DNA of 40,321 bases, from positions 1 to 40,321 of the forward strand of contig CAMSMU010000009.1 of the NCBI GenBank assembly GCA_947061115.1, given 5' to 3'. The notes under the pieces are model-generated. The model did no database searches and had not been told where the DNA came from. It saw only the letters and a list, made by a program, of their open reading frames with translations. Every line of letters starts with the position of its first letter. Position 1 is the first letter of the stretch. Below, piece by piece: positions 1 through 8,654 of this stretch. This stretch comes from an uncultured Clostridium sp. Its GTDB lineage: Bacteria; Bacillota; Clostridia; TANB77; CAG-508. Both the position numbers and the translations under genes were made by a program.

Positions 1-67
1 ATAGTACTATTATCGTTACAACTAATGCTATTAGTGTTATTCCTTTAGGCGACTAATAGTCGCCCAT
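1..67 (-). pseudogene. 5' end of a prepilin-like gene with in-frame TAG, cut by window edge
   Basis: Reading the minus strand from an ATG at 67-65 gives M-G-D-Y-stop-S-P-K-G, followed by I-T-L-I-A-L-V-V-T-I-I-V-L. This is the same N-terminal signal as in the two prepilin-like/lectin-fold genes at 15182-17596, where the position of the stop is Q (CAG) or K (AAA). Here it is TAG at 55-53. No ATG, GTG or TTG lies in frame between the stop and the window edge, and no Shine-Dalgarno sequence is seen before the ATG. The body of the gene lies outside the window, so whether it is dead, read through or started elsewhere cannot be settled. Confidence 0.55.
48..64. repeat. GGCGACTA/TAGTCGCC perfect dyad
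   Basis: An 8-bp perfect inverted repeat with a one-base centre (GGCGACTAATAGTCGCC on the plus strand). It overlaps the GDY-SP codons of the truncated prepilin-like gene. Closely related dyads occur at 15137-15155 (perfect), 16291-16308, 17535-17552 and 17754-17771 (imperfect). Confidence 0.7.
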
Positions 68-102
68 ACAACAATTTTGTGGCAAATGTATAATTTTCAC
101 AC

Positions 103-136
103 AAAAAAACTATGCCTTTTAGTTTAGCCTAAAAAG
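103..136 (-). terminator. weak terminator-like hairpin after the HD gene
   Basis: On the minus strand an 8-bp arm pair (115-122 with 129-136, one wobble) is followed after a short gap by seven T (103-109). The block resembles the stronger terminator at 17814-17855, including the shared CATAGTTTTTT end, but its left arm has degenerated. It lies downstream of the HD-domain gene and just upstream of the prepilin-like start. Confidence 0.4.
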
Positions 137-209
137 AATATATAGATAACTAATTTATTTTCAATAATATAGTAGTCCAGAAATTTGTCATATCTTTCTC
201 CATGTAATT

Positions 210-818
210 TTATAAATTTTCTTTTATTTCTGGAAACAAGTTATATAAATTATATCCTAATAGATCATCAAAGTATTCTTTTAATTTATATGTTTCTTTT
301 ATATGATATTGAGTATTCGAATAAGCCCCTCTCCTAATCATAATATCAATTAACCTTTTATCTATTGTAAATACTTTTCCACCTTGTGGACACATTAGAT
401 CACATAAATTTATTAGTTTTTCTTCTATTGTGTATTTATGCGTTTTTACCAGTTCTGCTATAAAAGGTTTATCTTGTGGATTTGGAACTCCTCCTGCTGT
501 GCAAATAATATCATTATTCAAATATGAATGTGTTATGCATATATTGCAATATTCTTCATCATACCCTTTATCTTTTAAATAATTATATCCTCTTATCTCA
601 TGTCCATGTGATTCTCCAGTATATTTTCCAATATCATGCAAATATCCAATTGTTATTGTTTTATCAATATCTACATTGCATCCTTTTTCAGTTAAAGCCT
701 TAGCAATTTTTCCTGCTGTATCTCCTACACAAATACAATGGTCTATCCATCTATCACTTTTTGTTTTTCCTCTATAATTTTCTACCATTTGGAATGCTAT
801 TTCTTTTGTCAATTTCAT
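210..818 (-). CDS. HD-domain (HDIG-type) phosphohydrolase
   Basis: A 202-residue soluble protein. The HD metal site can be read as H27 (WIDHC), H61-D62 (LHDIGK), H71/H73 and H97 (ITHSY), the arrangement of HD/HDIG metal-dependent phosphohydrolases; substrate unknown. I place the start at 818 rather than the ATG seven codons upstream because AAGGAGA lies about seven bases before 818 and nothing similar precedes the upstream ATG. It follows greA on the same strand but is separated from it by a long hairpin (891-952), so co-transcription is doubtful. Family call is good; the biological role is not known. Confidence 0.8.
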   Translation of the reverse strand: MKLTKEIAFQMVENYRGKTKSDRWIDHCICVGDTAGKIAKALTEKGCNVDIDKTITIGYLHDIGKYTGESHGHEIRGYNYLKDKGYDEEYCNICITHSYLNNDIICTAGGVPNPQDKPFIAELVKTHKYTIEEKLINLCDLMCPQGGKVFTIDKRLIDIMIRRGAYSNTQYHIKETYKLKEYFDDLLGYNLYNLFPEIKENL

Positions 819-890
819 ATATTTCTCCTTACATTTCATTTGTTTTATTTCGGAATTTTTTGTCTATTTATTTTTAGAAGCATCTTTTGG

Positions 891-952
891 CAATAAGGAT
901 GGAGATTTTTGACCTGCTTTTATTTTTGTGTCAAAATGCTCCATCCTTATTG
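891..952. repeat. long inverted repeat between greA and the HD gene
   Basis: Arms 891-904 and 939-952 are a perfect 14-bp match, extended inward by 907-913/930-936 (TTTTGAC/GTCAAAA), leaving a loop of 16 bases. The structure starts 9 bases after the greA stop. There is no T-run on the greA side, so it is either a factor-assisted 3' end or a miniature repeat rather than a classic terminator. Confidence 0.6.
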
Positions 953-961
953 GCAATTTAA

Positions 962-1438
962 TTATTTTTTTATTGATAGTACTTTGAATTTTAGAGTTCC
1001 TGCTGGTACTTCTGCTTCAACTATCTGACCTTTTTTTGAACCTATTAATGCTGATCCAATTGGTGATTCATTTGATATCCTATTTTGTTCTAAGTCAACT
1101 TCTGTTGATCCTACTATAGTATATGTTACATTTTCATCAAACTCCATATCTAGTACATCAACAGTATTACCTACTTGAACAGTTTTAGTATCTATCTCCG
1201 AAGAATCTATTATTTTTGCATGTCTTAATTTTATTTCTAATTCTGCTATTTTATTTTCATTAGCCTCTTGTGCGTTTTTTGCTTCATCATATTCTGAATT
1301 TTCAGATAAATCTCCATATCCTAATGCAACTTTAATTCTTTCAGTAATTTCTCTTCTTTCTGTTGTTTTTAGGTACTCTAATTCTTGTTCTAACTTGTCG
1401 TATCCTTCTTGTGTTAATAACACTTCTCCATTGTCCAT
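962..1438 (-). CDS. greA: transcription elongation factor GreA
   Basis: 158 residues, the normal GreA length. Residues 1-75 form the antiparallel coiled coil (LTQEGYDKLEQEL start; GDLSENSEYDEAK, whose acidic tip enters the polymerase secondary channel), and 80-158 the FKBP-like C-terminal domain ending in the typical LKFKVLSI. It stimulates transcript cleavage by backtracked RNA polymerase. AGGGAGGATAAGG precedes the ATG. Upstream, TTGACA (1497-1502), a 17-base spacer and TAATAT (1474-1479) form a separate promoter, so it does not depend on pheST. Confidence 0.95.
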   Translation of the reverse strand: MDNGEVLLTQEGYDKLEQELEYLKTTERREITERIKVALGYGDLSENSEYDEAKNAQEANENKIAELEIKLRHAKIIDSSEIDTKTVQVGNTVDVLDMEFDENVTYTIVGSTEVDLEQNRISNESPIGSALIGSKKGQIVEAEVPAGTLKFKVLSIKK

Positions 1439-1473
1439 ACCTTATCCTCCCTTGGTACTAAAATTACTTTATA

Positions 1474-1502
1474 ATATTAATACCATCTTATAATTTTGTC
1501 AA
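1474..1502 (-). promoter_or_regulatory. promoter of greA
   Basis: TTGACA at 1497-1502, 17-base spacer, TAATAT at 1474-1479, reading on the minus strand; 36 bases from the greA start codon. Confidence 0.6.
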
Positions 1503-1516
1503 TATATTTTTTGTTT

Positions 1517-1702
1517 TTATTTTATACTGTTATATATTTCTGCCATATTTCCATCATAACTTTCTGATATTGCTTCTGTTTCTTTTAATTGCGCCCTTCT
1601 TCTTGAACTTACATATACTAAATAACTTGATAATAGTATAACTATAAATAATACTGTTACTAAAACAACTAAAGTCACAGAACCATTTTCATTTTTTTTC
1701 AT
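1517..1702 (-). CDS. 61-residue prepilin-like single-helix membrane protein
   Basis: A short polar N-terminus (MKKNENG) is followed at once by a hydrophobic helix (SVTLVVLVTVLFIVILLSSY, residues 8-27), then a basic RRR and a short polar tail. G-x-x-T-L followed by a long helix is reminiscent of the type IV prepilin N-terminus, but the Glu at position +5 is absent. GGAGG lies eight bases before the ATG. It has its own promoter (1741-1768) between pheT and this gene. Function unknown; it could be a pseudopilin-like component or a plain small membrane protein. Confidence 0.65.
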   Translation of the reverse strand: MKKNENGSVTLVVLVTVLFIVILLSSYLVYVSSRRRAQLKETEAISESYDGNMAEIYNSIK

Positions 1703-1740
1703 CTGCTGACCTCCATCTTATATTATATCTCTTTTGCATT

Positions 1741-1768
1741 ATTTTATCATTCTTTATTATTTTGTCAA
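1741..1768 (-). promoter_or_regulatory. promoter of the small prepilin-like gene
   Basis: TTGACA at 1763-1768, 16-base spacer, TAAAAT at 1741-1746 on the minus strand, just after the pheT stop. Confidence 0.55.
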
Positions 1769-1771
1769 CAT

Positions 1772-4141
1772 TTAACTTCTTAATGTGGCATTGTACTTAT
1801 TTTGCAAGTTTTGTATGATTTTCTCCATAGACTTATTAATTTCTTCATCTGTTAAAGTTCTATCATCTGCTCCAAAAGTAATAGAAAAAGCTATACTCTT
1901 TTTACCTTCTGGTACACCTGTTCCTGTATATACATCAAATACTTTTGATTCTTGTAATAATTTCCCTCCACCATTTTTTATAGTTTTTAATAATTCTTGT
2001 GATTCTATACTATTTTCTACTAATATTGCTAAGTCCTTTTTTACAAATGGGTATTTAGATATTTCTTTATATTTCATCTTTCCTACTTTTTTTTCTAATA
2101 ATTTATCTAAATTTATTTCCATTACATATACTTCTTCTTTAGATATTTGTGGTGTAACTCTTCCTATTATACCTACTGTGTCATTATTTACAGAAATAAT
2201 TGCCGATTTACCTGGATGTAATTCTTCTGGTAGTTTTTGTTTATCTGCAATAAAACTATATCTTCCATTATATCCTAAGTAATCTAATAGTTCTTCACAA
2301 ACTCCTTTTATTATATAAAAATCTACATTTTTTTGTTCTAGACCTAAGTAATATTGCCCTGACATTAGGCAAGCAAGAGTTTTTTCTTCTTTGTAATTTT
2401 CATTATTCTTGTAAAAAACTTTTGCTATTTCAAATATACTTATATCTTTGTTATATCTAGAAATATTATATTCATAAGTTTTATATAAAGAAGTAATTAA
2501 GCTTTGTCTTAAGCTATTTCTTTCTTCTGTCAAAGGATCTAATATTTTAATATTTTCATTTTGTTTAGTAGTAAACATATTAGCTTCTTTCTCATTTACT
2601 AAACAATATGTTAATGTTTCGTTTAGTCCTAAATTAATCATTTTGTTTCTGATTTCTCTAGTAGTTACATCTTTTGATCCTTTTTTTATAGGCATTTCTT
2701 TAACTCTGCCTTGTATATTGTTTACTCCATATATACGCCCAACTTCTTCTATTAAATCTTCTTTAATTGATATATCTAATCTCCTTGTTGGAACTAATAC
2801 GTGTATTTTTTCATTTTGAACATTTGCTTCAAATCCTAATTTTTCAAATATATCTAATATTTCTTTTTCTGATATATTTGATCCTAATACATCATTTATA
2901 TTTTTGGCAGTTATATCTATTTCTTTGTTTTCTTTATTTGTTTTGTCATAAACTTCCATACCTGCAATTACTGTTGCTTCTGCATATTTTTCTAGCATAT
3001 GACAAGCTCTATTAATAGCCATATATGTTCTATTAGGATCTAATCCTTTTTCAAATCTATTGCTTGCTTCACTTCTTAAAATCTTATTTGATGTTCTTCT
3101 TACTTTAACACTTTCAAATATTGCTGATTCTATTATAATGTTCTTTGTATTTTCAGTAATTTCTGTGTCATATCCCCCCATTACTCCTGCTAAACCTATT
3201 GCTCTTTTTCCGTCTGATATAACTATATCTTCTGATGTTAAAATTCTTTCTTGTTTATCTAATGTTGTTAGTTTTTCTCTCTCATTTGCCATCCTAACTT
3301 CTATAATTTTGTTTAATTTATCTGCATCATAAAAGTGTAGTGGTTGGCCTGTTTCTAACATAACATAGTTACTAATATCTACAACATTATTTATTGGCCT
3401 AATTCCTGATGCCATTAATTTTTCTTTTATTTCTTTAGTGCTCTCTTTAATTTTTACATTTTCTACTTTTTTAGCTAAAAATAGTTTGCAATTTTCAGTA
3501 TTTATATCTAATTTAAAGTCTAATTTTCCTGTTTCTTTATATGATAAATCTATTGGTTTTACTTTTTTGTTATATATAGCACCTATTTCATATGCCATTC
3601 CTAATATACTTAATAAATCACCTCTATTTGCAGTTAGTTCAAAGTCTATTACTCCATCATCCAATCCCATATATTCTATTGGGTCTTCCCCTACTTTTGC
3701 GTCTTGTGGTAATTCATGTATTCCTGATTTATCTTCTTCTTTTAAAAATTTGCTTTCTAATCCTAATTCTGCAATAGAACATATCATTCCATTTGACTCT
3801 TGACCTCTAATTACACCTTTTTTTATTTCTCCACCAGGAAGTTTCGCACCATTTAGTGCCACTATTACTTTTAATCCTTTTCTTACATTTGGCGCTCCAC
3901 ACACTATTTGTAAAGTTTCTTTTCCAACATTTACTTTGCATACATGTAAATGATCTGAATCAGGATGCATATCACATTCTAATACTTCTCCTATTACTAA
4001 ATTTGTAGCATTTATAAGCTTGCCTTGCTCATCATACTCATTCCCAACATTAGTCATATCTTCTGCTAATTTATATATCTCTTCTGGATTATTTATATCT
4101 ATATCTAAGTAATCTTTAAGAAAATTTATACTTAATTTCAT
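1772..4141 (-). CDS. pheT: phenylalanine-tRNA ligase, beta subunit
   Basis: 789 residues, the usual bacterial length. Recognisable parts in order: EMAP/OB-fold tRNA-binding domain (about 40-150, with VIGEVLECDMHPDSDHLHVC), B3/B4 editing region (about 200-390, ending SEASNRFEKGLDPN), B5 domain (about 400-475), the catalytic-like core, and a C-terminal anticodon-binding FDX-ACB domain (about 697-789, starting KYPFVKKDLA). With PheS it forms the alpha2-beta2 enzyme that charges and proofreads tRNA-Phe. It starts 18 bases after pheS with AAAGGAG before the ATG, and should share the T-box control of pheS. Confidence 0.97.
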   Translation of the reverse strand: MKLSINFLKDYLDIDINNPEEIYKLAEDMTNVGNEYDEQGKLINATNLVIGEVLECDMHPDSDHLHVCKVNVGKETLQIVCGAPNVRKGLKVIVALNGAKLPGGEIKKGVIRGQESNGMICSIAELGLESKFLKEEDKSGIHELPQDAKVGEDPIEYMGLDDGVIDFELTANRGDLLSILGMAYEIGAIYNKKVKPIDLSYKETGKLDFKLDINTENCKLFLAKKVENVKIKESTKEIKEKLMASGIRPINNVVDISNYVMLETGQPLHFYDADKLNKIIEVRMANEREKLTTLDKQERILTSEDIVISDGKRAIGLAGVMGGYDTEITENTKNIIIESAIFESVKVRRTSNKILRSEASNRFEKGLDPNRTYMAINRACHMLEKYAEATVIAGMEVYDKTNKENKEIDITAKNINDVLGSNISEKEILDIFEKLGFEANVQNEKIHVLVPTRRLDISIKEDLIEEVGRIYGVNNIQGRVKEMPIKKGSKDVTTREIRNKMINLGLNETLTYCLVNEKEANMFTTKQNENIKILDPLTEERNSLRQSLITSLYKTYEYNISRYNKDISIFEIAKVFYKNNENYKEEKTLACLMSGQYYLGLEQKNVDFYIIKGVCEELLDYLGYNGRYSFIADKQKLPEELHPGKSAIISVNNDTVGIIGRVTPQISKEEVYVMEINLDKLLEKKVGKMKYKEISKYPFVKKDLAILVENSIESQELLKTIKNGGGKLLQESKVFDVYTGTGVPEGKKSIAFSITFGADDRTLTDEEINKSMEKIIQNLQNKYNATLRS

Positions 4142-4159
4142 TTTCTTTTTCTCCTTTCT

Positions 4160-5197
4160 TTAAATATCTTTTCTATCAAATTGATTTAAAAATCTTACAT
4201 CATTTGAATATAATAATCTCATATCTGTGATTCCATATTTAAACATTGCTAGTCTATCTAGTCCTGTTCCAAATGCAAATCCAGTATATTTTTCTGGATC
4301 ATATCCATTTACTTTTAATACATTAGGATGTACCATGCCAGATCCTAAAAGCTCTATCCATCCTGTTTTCTTACAAAGGTTGCAACCTTTTCCTGCGCAT
4401 TTAAAGCAACTTACGTCTACCTCATATGATGGTTCTGTAAATGGAAAATAACTAGGCCTAAACCTTAATTTTGTATCTTCTCCCAAAATATGTTTCATAA
4501 ATATTTCTAATGTTCCTTTTAAATCTGAAAATGCTATTCCTTTATCTATTACTAAACCTTCTACTTGATTAAATTGATGAGAATGTGTTGCGTCATCTTC
4601 TCTTCTATATGTTTTTCCTGGAACTATTATTCTAAGTGGCCCCTTTTCTTTATTTTCCATCATAGCTCTTGCTTGAACGGCTGATGTTTGTGTTCTAAGT
4701 AAATATTCTGTTGTTATATAAAAGCTATCTTGCATATCTCTTGCTGGATGTCCTTTAGGAAGATTTAATCTTTCGAAGCAGTATTCATCAGTTTCAAGTT
4801 CTGGTCCAGATACTACATCATATCCCATTGATACAAATAAATCTTCTACTTCTTCTATTATTCTATTTAGTGGATGTTTGCTTCCTCTTGTTACTTTGTT
4901 AGATGGCAATGTAACATCAATTGTTTCTCCTTCTAATTTCTTTGCAATTTCTTCTTTTTTTAAGATTTCTTCTTTAGAAGATATAATATTTTCTATCTCG
5001 TCTCTTACTTTATTAACTAATGATCCCATTATTGGTCTTTCCTCTTTTGATAATGTGCCCATCATTTTTAGTATTGAAGTTAGTTCTCCTTTTTTTCCTA
5101 AATATTTTACTCTTAATTCTTCTAAAGTTTTAAGATCCTTAACTTCTTCTAACTCGCTTAATGCTATTTTTTCAATTTGTTTTACTTTATCTTCCAT
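4160..5197 (-). CDS. pheS: phenylalanine-tRNA ligase, alpha subunit
   Basis: 345 residues. An N-terminal coiled coil (about 1-90) leads into the class II synthetase core. Motif 2 is seen in [20 protein letters not shown] and motif 3 in [18 protein letters not shown], with the DSFYIT and LRTQTSAVQ segments typical of PheS. It forms Phe-AMP and transfers Phe to tRNA-Phe. First gene of pheST, preceded by a T-box leader (5239-5475) and by AAGGAGGAATT directly before the ATG. Confidence 0.97.
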   Translation of the reverse strand: MEDKVKQIEKIALSELEEVKDLKTLEELRVKYLGKKGELTSILKMMGTLSKEERPIMGSLVNKVRDEIENIISSKEEILKKEEIAKKLEGETIDVTLPSNKVTRGSKHPLNRIIEEVEDLFVSMGYDVVSGPELETDEYCFERLNLPKGHPARDMQDSFYITTEYLLRTQTSAVQARAMMENKEKGPLRIIVPGKTYRREDDATHSHQFNQVEGLVIDKGIAFSDLKGTLEIFMKHILGEDTKLRFRPSYFPFTEPSYEVDVSCFKCAGKGCNLCKKTGWIELLGSGMVHPNVLKVNGYDPEKYTGFAFGTGLDRLAMFKYGITDMRLLYSNDVRFLNQFDRKDI

Positions 5198-5238
5198 AAT
5201 TCCTCCTTATTAATATTTAGTAAACTAAAAATTAATAC

Positions 5239-5475
5239 AAAAAAAGCTACTGCCCATAGGACGAATAGCCGTTGTACCACCTAAATTTATTAATTTACTA
5301 AATTAACCTCTATAGTTATAACGTAACAACCGCTTTTCTTACTACTACTTCGGAAAAGAACCTCAAAAGTGAAATTTCAGTAAATACCATATAGTACATT
5401 TCAGCCACGCACCTCTCTTTAATATGTTTACTATTTACTTACTTTGCTTTTTCTCAGGTTACTTTGTAATTCTAT
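5239..5475 (-). promoter_or_regulatory. T-box riboswitch leader of pheST
   Basis: The conserved T-box AGGTGGTACAACGG is present at 5269-5282 on the minus strand. It is followed directly by a terminator hairpin (5246-5269, GCTATTCGTCC/GGGCAGTAGC) and seven T (5239-5245). The Stem I region lies upstream (about 5330-5460), with GAGAGGTGCG and the CCGAAGTAGTAG segment. Uncharged tRNA-Phe is expected to stabilise the antiterminator and allow pheS transcription. UUC triplets occur at 5360-5358 and 5373-5371; I could not decide which is the specifier codon. A TATAAT lies at 5481-5486. Confidence 0.92.
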
Positions 5476-5524
5476 CACATATTATACAAATTATCAATAT
5501 TTTTTAATAATTATTTATTATAAA

Positions 5525-5714
5525 TTAATCTTCATTTTTTATCTTCTCTAATTCCTCATCTGTTAGTCTTGTACAATTTTTTTATTAATTCAATGTCTAT
5601 ATTACTTTTTAACATTTCTTTAATTATTAACCTTTTTTCTCCTCTCATCTCTCCCTCTTTTAATGCTTCTCTTCTTTCTTTTCTCATTTCTCTTTTTAGT
5701 GTTTCTGCTAACAT
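5525..5714 (-). pseudogene. C-terminal remnant of an Rpn-family nuclease/transposase, frameshifted
   Basis: From an ATG at 5714 with GGAGGC upstream, 52 codons read MLAETLKREMRKERREALKE... then a TGA at 5558-5556. Shifting by one base at the seven-A run makes the frame continue to T-R-L-T-D-E-E-L-E-K-I-K-N-E-D and stop at 5525. This matches the tail of the second Rpn remnant (ITGLS/LTDEE-LEKIKN type ending). Rpn (TIGR01784-type PD-(D/E)XK) proteins have such charged tails after the nuclease domain; here the whole nuclease domain is missing. A promoter related to that of the other Rpn locus lies at 5948-5976. Confidence 0.65.
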
Positions 5715-5947
5715 ATTTTGCCTCCTTTATTATGTAATATCCATTATATTTCGTCAATGAGATATTTTAAGAATTTAAATTTTTTGAAATAATATTATCA
5801 AGTGATTAATAATCGACCCTATATTTCTATTATTGATTTGTTATAAATAAAATTGATGATTGTTTAAACTTTTATTTGTTAATTTGTTTTATATGGCGAT
5901 TGATATCCGCTACTACAATTTTTATTCTAATATTTACTATATATATT

Positions 5948-5995
5948 ATTATATTAGCAAAACCTACATAAGTCAACAAAAATCGTTCGTCAAAT
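5948..5995 (-). promoter_or_regulatory. promoter module shared with the other Rpn locus
   Basis: TTGACT at 5971-5976, 17-base spacer, TATAAT at 5948-5953, minus strand. The 21 bases 5975-5995 upstream of and overlapping the -35 are identical to 18541-18561, where a second promoter with a 17-base spacer sits ahead of the other Rpn remnant. Confidence 0.6.
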
Positions 5996-6077
5996 ATCTG
6001 CAAAATTCGACTAAAATTTCTATCTAAAACTAATTTACTTTTATATTATAGGGAGTCCTTATTCTTATTATAGGAAA

Positions 6078-6102
6078 CACCCTCTCTACAAATGAGAGGG
6101 TG
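6078..6102 (-). terminator. terminator hairpin after the small membrane gene
   Basis: CACCCTCTC (6078-6086) pairs perfectly with GAGAGGGTG (6094-6102), starting eight bases after the stop codon of the 69-residue gene; a short TTT follows on the minus strand. Confidence 0.6.
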
Positions 6103-6110
6103 CATAATTT

Positions 6111-6320
6111 TTAGAGAATGTGTCCGCTAAATATAGCAACACATACTCCTATGATGGCTATCATTGCCCATGCAGTAACCACAATAGTTGCCCATTTCTT
6201 TGTTTGCAGTTTTGTGGAGATCATTCTTCCTTTCTTTTCATCTATGACAGAAAAAATAATGCCAAATGCAAAAAGTGAGATAAAAGCAATCTCTCCTACT
6301 AACTCTATCCGATGTAGCAT
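6111..6320 (-). CDS. 69-residue membrane protein with two predicted helices
   Basis: Two hydrophobic segments (about 7-26, VGEIAFISLFAFGIIFSVI; and 44-66, ATIVVTAWAMIAIIGVCVAI) are separated by a charged loop (DEKKGRMISTKLQTKKW). A strong Shine-Dalgarno (AGGAAGGAGGGC) precedes the ATG and a terminator follows the stop, so this looks like a real monocistronic gene. Its codon usage is noticeably richer in G and C than that of its neighbours, which may point to separate origin. I do not recognise the family. A same-length reading frame on the opposite strand has no ribosome site and was discarded. Confidence 0.65.
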   Translation of the reverse strand: MLHRIELVGEIAFISLFAFGIIFSVIDEKKGRMISTKLQTKKWATIVVTAWAMIAIIGVCVAIFSGHIL

Positions 6321-6433
6321 GTGTAAGCCCTCCTTCCTAAAAATTATATATCTATATTAACATAATTCTGTATATAATTCAAGCTTACAAAATCTATATA
6401 ATTTAACCCTATTTTTTATTTACAATACAAATA

Positions 6434-6471
6434 CAAAGGTAATTGCTTAAAACAACTACCTTTGCATTTTT
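6434..6471. terminator. hairpin downstream of clpX
   Basis: CAAAGGTAATTG (6434-6445) and CAACTACCTTTG (6453-6464) pair with one wobble; seven T follow on the plus strand (6466 onward) and a weaker T-rich tail on the minus strand. It lies 36 bases beyond the clpX stop and probably ends clpPX transcripts. Confidence 0.5.
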
Positions 6472-6500
6472 TTATAAAATAAATTTTAAGATAAACAATT

Positions 6501-7799
6501 TTATGCTGTTTCTTTTTGCTCTGTCTTATGTCTTTGTACTTTTTTTGCTTTGCTTTTTTTATTTTCATCTATTACTATTTCTGGTTTTACATTTTGTTTT
6601 ACTGTTTCTTCTATTATAGTGCATTTTACTATCTTTGGATCAGATGGAATTTCATACATTATATCTCTCATAGTTTCTTCCATAATTGAACGAAGTCCTC
6701 TTGCTCCTGTTTTTCTTTCTATTGCTTTATCAACAATAGCTTCTAATGCACCTTCAGTAAATACTAATTCTACCCCATCAATATTTACTAATTTTTTGTA
6801 TTGTTTTACTAATGCATTTTTTGGTTTTGTCATAATATCTATTAGTGCATTTCTATCTAATTCTTTCAAAGTTGCTATTATTGGAAGTCTTCCTACAAAT
6901 TCTGGAATAAGACCGAATTTTAATAGGTCTTGTGGTAACATTTGTTCATATATTTCATATTTGTTTATTTCTTTATTACTTTGTATATTACTTCCAAATC
7001 CAATTATCTTTTTACCTGTTCTTTCTCCTATAATTTTGTCTAGTCCTTCAAAAGCTCCTCCACATATAAACAATATATTTGAAGTATTTATTTGTAAAAA
7101 TTCTTGATGAGGATGTTTTCTTCCTCCCTGAGGTGGTACAGATGATACAGTTCCTTCAATAATTTTTAATAATGCTTGTTGAACTCCCTCACCACTGACA
7201 TCTCTTGTAATTGATGGGTTTTCTGATTTTCTAGAAATTTTATCTATTTCATCAATATATATAATTCCTTTTTCTGCTTTTGCTATATCATAATCTGCTG
7301 CTTGAATAAGTTTTAATAATATGTTTTCAACATCTTCCCCAACATATCCTGCTTCTGTTAATGTTGTTGCATCTGCTATCGCAAAAGGAACTTTTAATAT
7401 CCTTGCTAAAGTTTGTGCTAAAAATGTTTTTCCACAGCCTGTTGGTCCTAATAATAGCACATTACTTTTTTGTATTTCTACATCATCTTTTTCTATTTCC
7501 TCATTATTTATACGTTTATAATGATTATATACTGCTACAGATAATGTCTTTTTAGCTTCTTCTTGTCCTATTACATATTCGTCTAATACTTTTCTTATTT
7601 CTTCTGGAGTAGGTAGTTTATTGTCTTCATTTAATGTGTATGTTTCATCTTCATTATATCCATCTGTTTCGATAATGCTATCGCATACTTTTATACATTC
7701 ATTACATATATATACCCCTGGACCTGCTACAATTCTACGAACAGATTCTTGTGATTTTCCACAAAACGAGCATCTTATGCCTTGAGTTTTTTTTGCCAT
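6501..7799 (-). CDS. clpX: ATP-dependent Clp protease, ATP-binding subunit ClpX
   Basis: 432 residues. N-terminal zinc-binding domain with C10/C13/C32/C35, AAA+ module with Walker A GPTGCGKT (118-125) and Walker B IIYIDEID (D183/E184), pore-loop GYVGEDVE (151-158), then the C-terminal small domain with sensor GARGLRS. The last 25 residues are lysine-rich. It unfolds substrates and feeds them to ClpP. It lies 27 bases downstream of clpP, in the order typical of Firmicutes. Confidence 0.97.
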   Translation of the reverse strand: MAKKTQGIRCSFCGKSQESVRRIVAGPGVYICNECIKVCDSIIETDGYNEDETYTLNEDNKLPTPEEIRKVLDEYVIGQEEAKKTLSVAVYNHYKRINNEEIEKDDVEIQKSNVLLLGPTGCGKTFLAQTLARILKVPFAIADATTLTEAGYVGEDVENILLKLIQAADYDIAKAEKGIIYIDEIDKISRKSENPSITRDVSGEGVQQALLKIIEGTVSSVPPQGGRKHPHQEFLQINTSNILFICGGAFEGLDKIIGERTGKKIIGFGSNIQSNKEINKYEIYEQMLPQDLLKFGLIPEFVGRLPIIATLKELDRNALIDIMTKPKNALVKQYKKLVNIDGVELVFTEGALEAIVDKAIERKTGARGLRSIMEETMRDIMYEIPSDPKIVKCTIIEETVKQNVKPEIVIDENKKSKAKKVQRHKTEQKETA

Positions 7800-7826
7800 T
7801 TTAACTTTCCTATCCTTTCTATTTAA

Positions 7827-8441
7827 TTATTTTCTTTTGTCCATAATTCCATCTATTAGTCCATATTTAAGTGCTTCTTCAGCTGTCATATAGTGATCTC
7901 TTTCTGTATCTCTTTCAATAACTTCTAATGGTTGCCCTGTTCTCTCACTTAATATTTTATTCAATTTTTCTCTTGTTTTAATCATTTGATCTGCATGTAT
8001 TTTTATTTCTGTTGCTTGACCAGAAATACCTCCATTTTGTCCCCCTATTAATGGTTGATGTATTAGTACTTCTGCATTTGGTGTTGCAAATCTTTTACCT
8101 TTTTCTCCACTTGCCAAAAGTACTGCTCCCATACTTGCTGCCATTCCTATACATATAGTTGTTACTGGACATTTTATATAATTTATTGTATCTACTATTC
8201 CTAATCCATCTGTTACTGATCCACCTGGTGAATTAATATATAAAGATATTTCTTTATCTGGATCTTCTGATTCTAAAAATAATAATTGTGCTATAACTAA
8301 ACTTGCTGATGTTTGGTTAACATCTTCACTTAAAAATATAATTCTATCTTTTAATAGTCTTGAGAATATATCATATGATCTTTCTCCTCTTGATGATTGC
8401 TCTATTACATAAGGTACTAAGCTATCATAAAAATCTTTCAT
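7827..8441 (-). CDS. clpP: ATP-dependent Clp protease, proteolytic subunit ClpP
   Basis: 204 residues. Catalytic triad S103 (GMAASMGA), H128 (LIHQPLIG) and D178 ([10 protein letters not shown]) are all present. It forms the tetradecameric serine-protease chamber served by ClpX, encoded next. The promoter is at 8510-8538; no heptad resembling a CtsR operator was seen there. Confidence 0.97.
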   Translation of the reverse strand: MKDFYDSLVPYVIEQSSRGERSYDIFSRLLKDRIIFLSEDVNQTSASLVIAQLLFLESEDPDKEISLYINSPGGSVTDGLGIVDTINYIKCPVTTICIGMAASMGAVLLASGEKGKRFATPNAEVLIHQPLIGGQNGGISGQATEIKIHADQMIKTREKLNKILSERTGQPLEVIERDTERDHYMTAEEALKYGLIDGIMDKRK

Positions 8442-8509
8442 TATATCATTCCTTTCTTTTATAAGAATATTACCTAAGTTTGGTATTTTTATTCTTATTA
8501 TACTAGGAT

Positions 8510-8538
8510 ATTATATAATATTTTTTTATATAGATCAA
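8510..8538 (-). promoter_or_regulatory. promoter of clpPX
   Basis: TTGATC at 8533-8538, 17-base spacer, TATAAT at 8510-8515 on the minus strand, about 70 bases ahead of clpP. A second TATAAT-like hexamer lies about 13 bases closer to the gene. Confidence 0.55.
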
Positions 8539-8654
8539 CCTTTTTTTATTATTTTAATCTGTTTGTAATATATTTTTAAAAAATTATTTTTAGTTATTAA
8601 ATATTTTTTTTAGTTTTGGGCAAAATATAAATAAATTTTAAATTGGAGGTAATT

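Larger units (their letters stand above)
5715..6110. other. gene-free stretch with Rpn-type promoter and a terminator
   Basis: About 400 bases without a convincing gene. It holds a TTGACG-17-CATAAT promoter-like pair (5729-5757) almost touching the Rpn remnant, a stronger TTGACT-17-TATAAT promoter (5948-5976) inside a block shared with 18541-18561, a short dyad-like GGCGATTGATATCCGC at 5894-5909, and the terminator at 6078-6102. The stretch 5730-5950 probably represents eroded Rpn sequence, but I cannot recognise codons in it. Confidence 0.5.

Noticed and set aside
1785-3803. Several plus-strand reading frames opposite pheT
   Set aside because: They have no ribosome sites, consist of Leu/Phe/Ile/Ser-rich translations of the AT-rich opposite strand, and pheT is certain.
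5569-5760. A 63-codon plus-strand frame opposite the Rpn tail
   Set aside because: No ribosome site; the minus strand reads a recognisable Rpn C-terminus.
6118-6360. An 80-codon plus-strand frame opposite the small membrane gene
   Set aside because: No Shine-Dalgarno sequence, whereas the minus frame has a strong one and a terminator after its stop.
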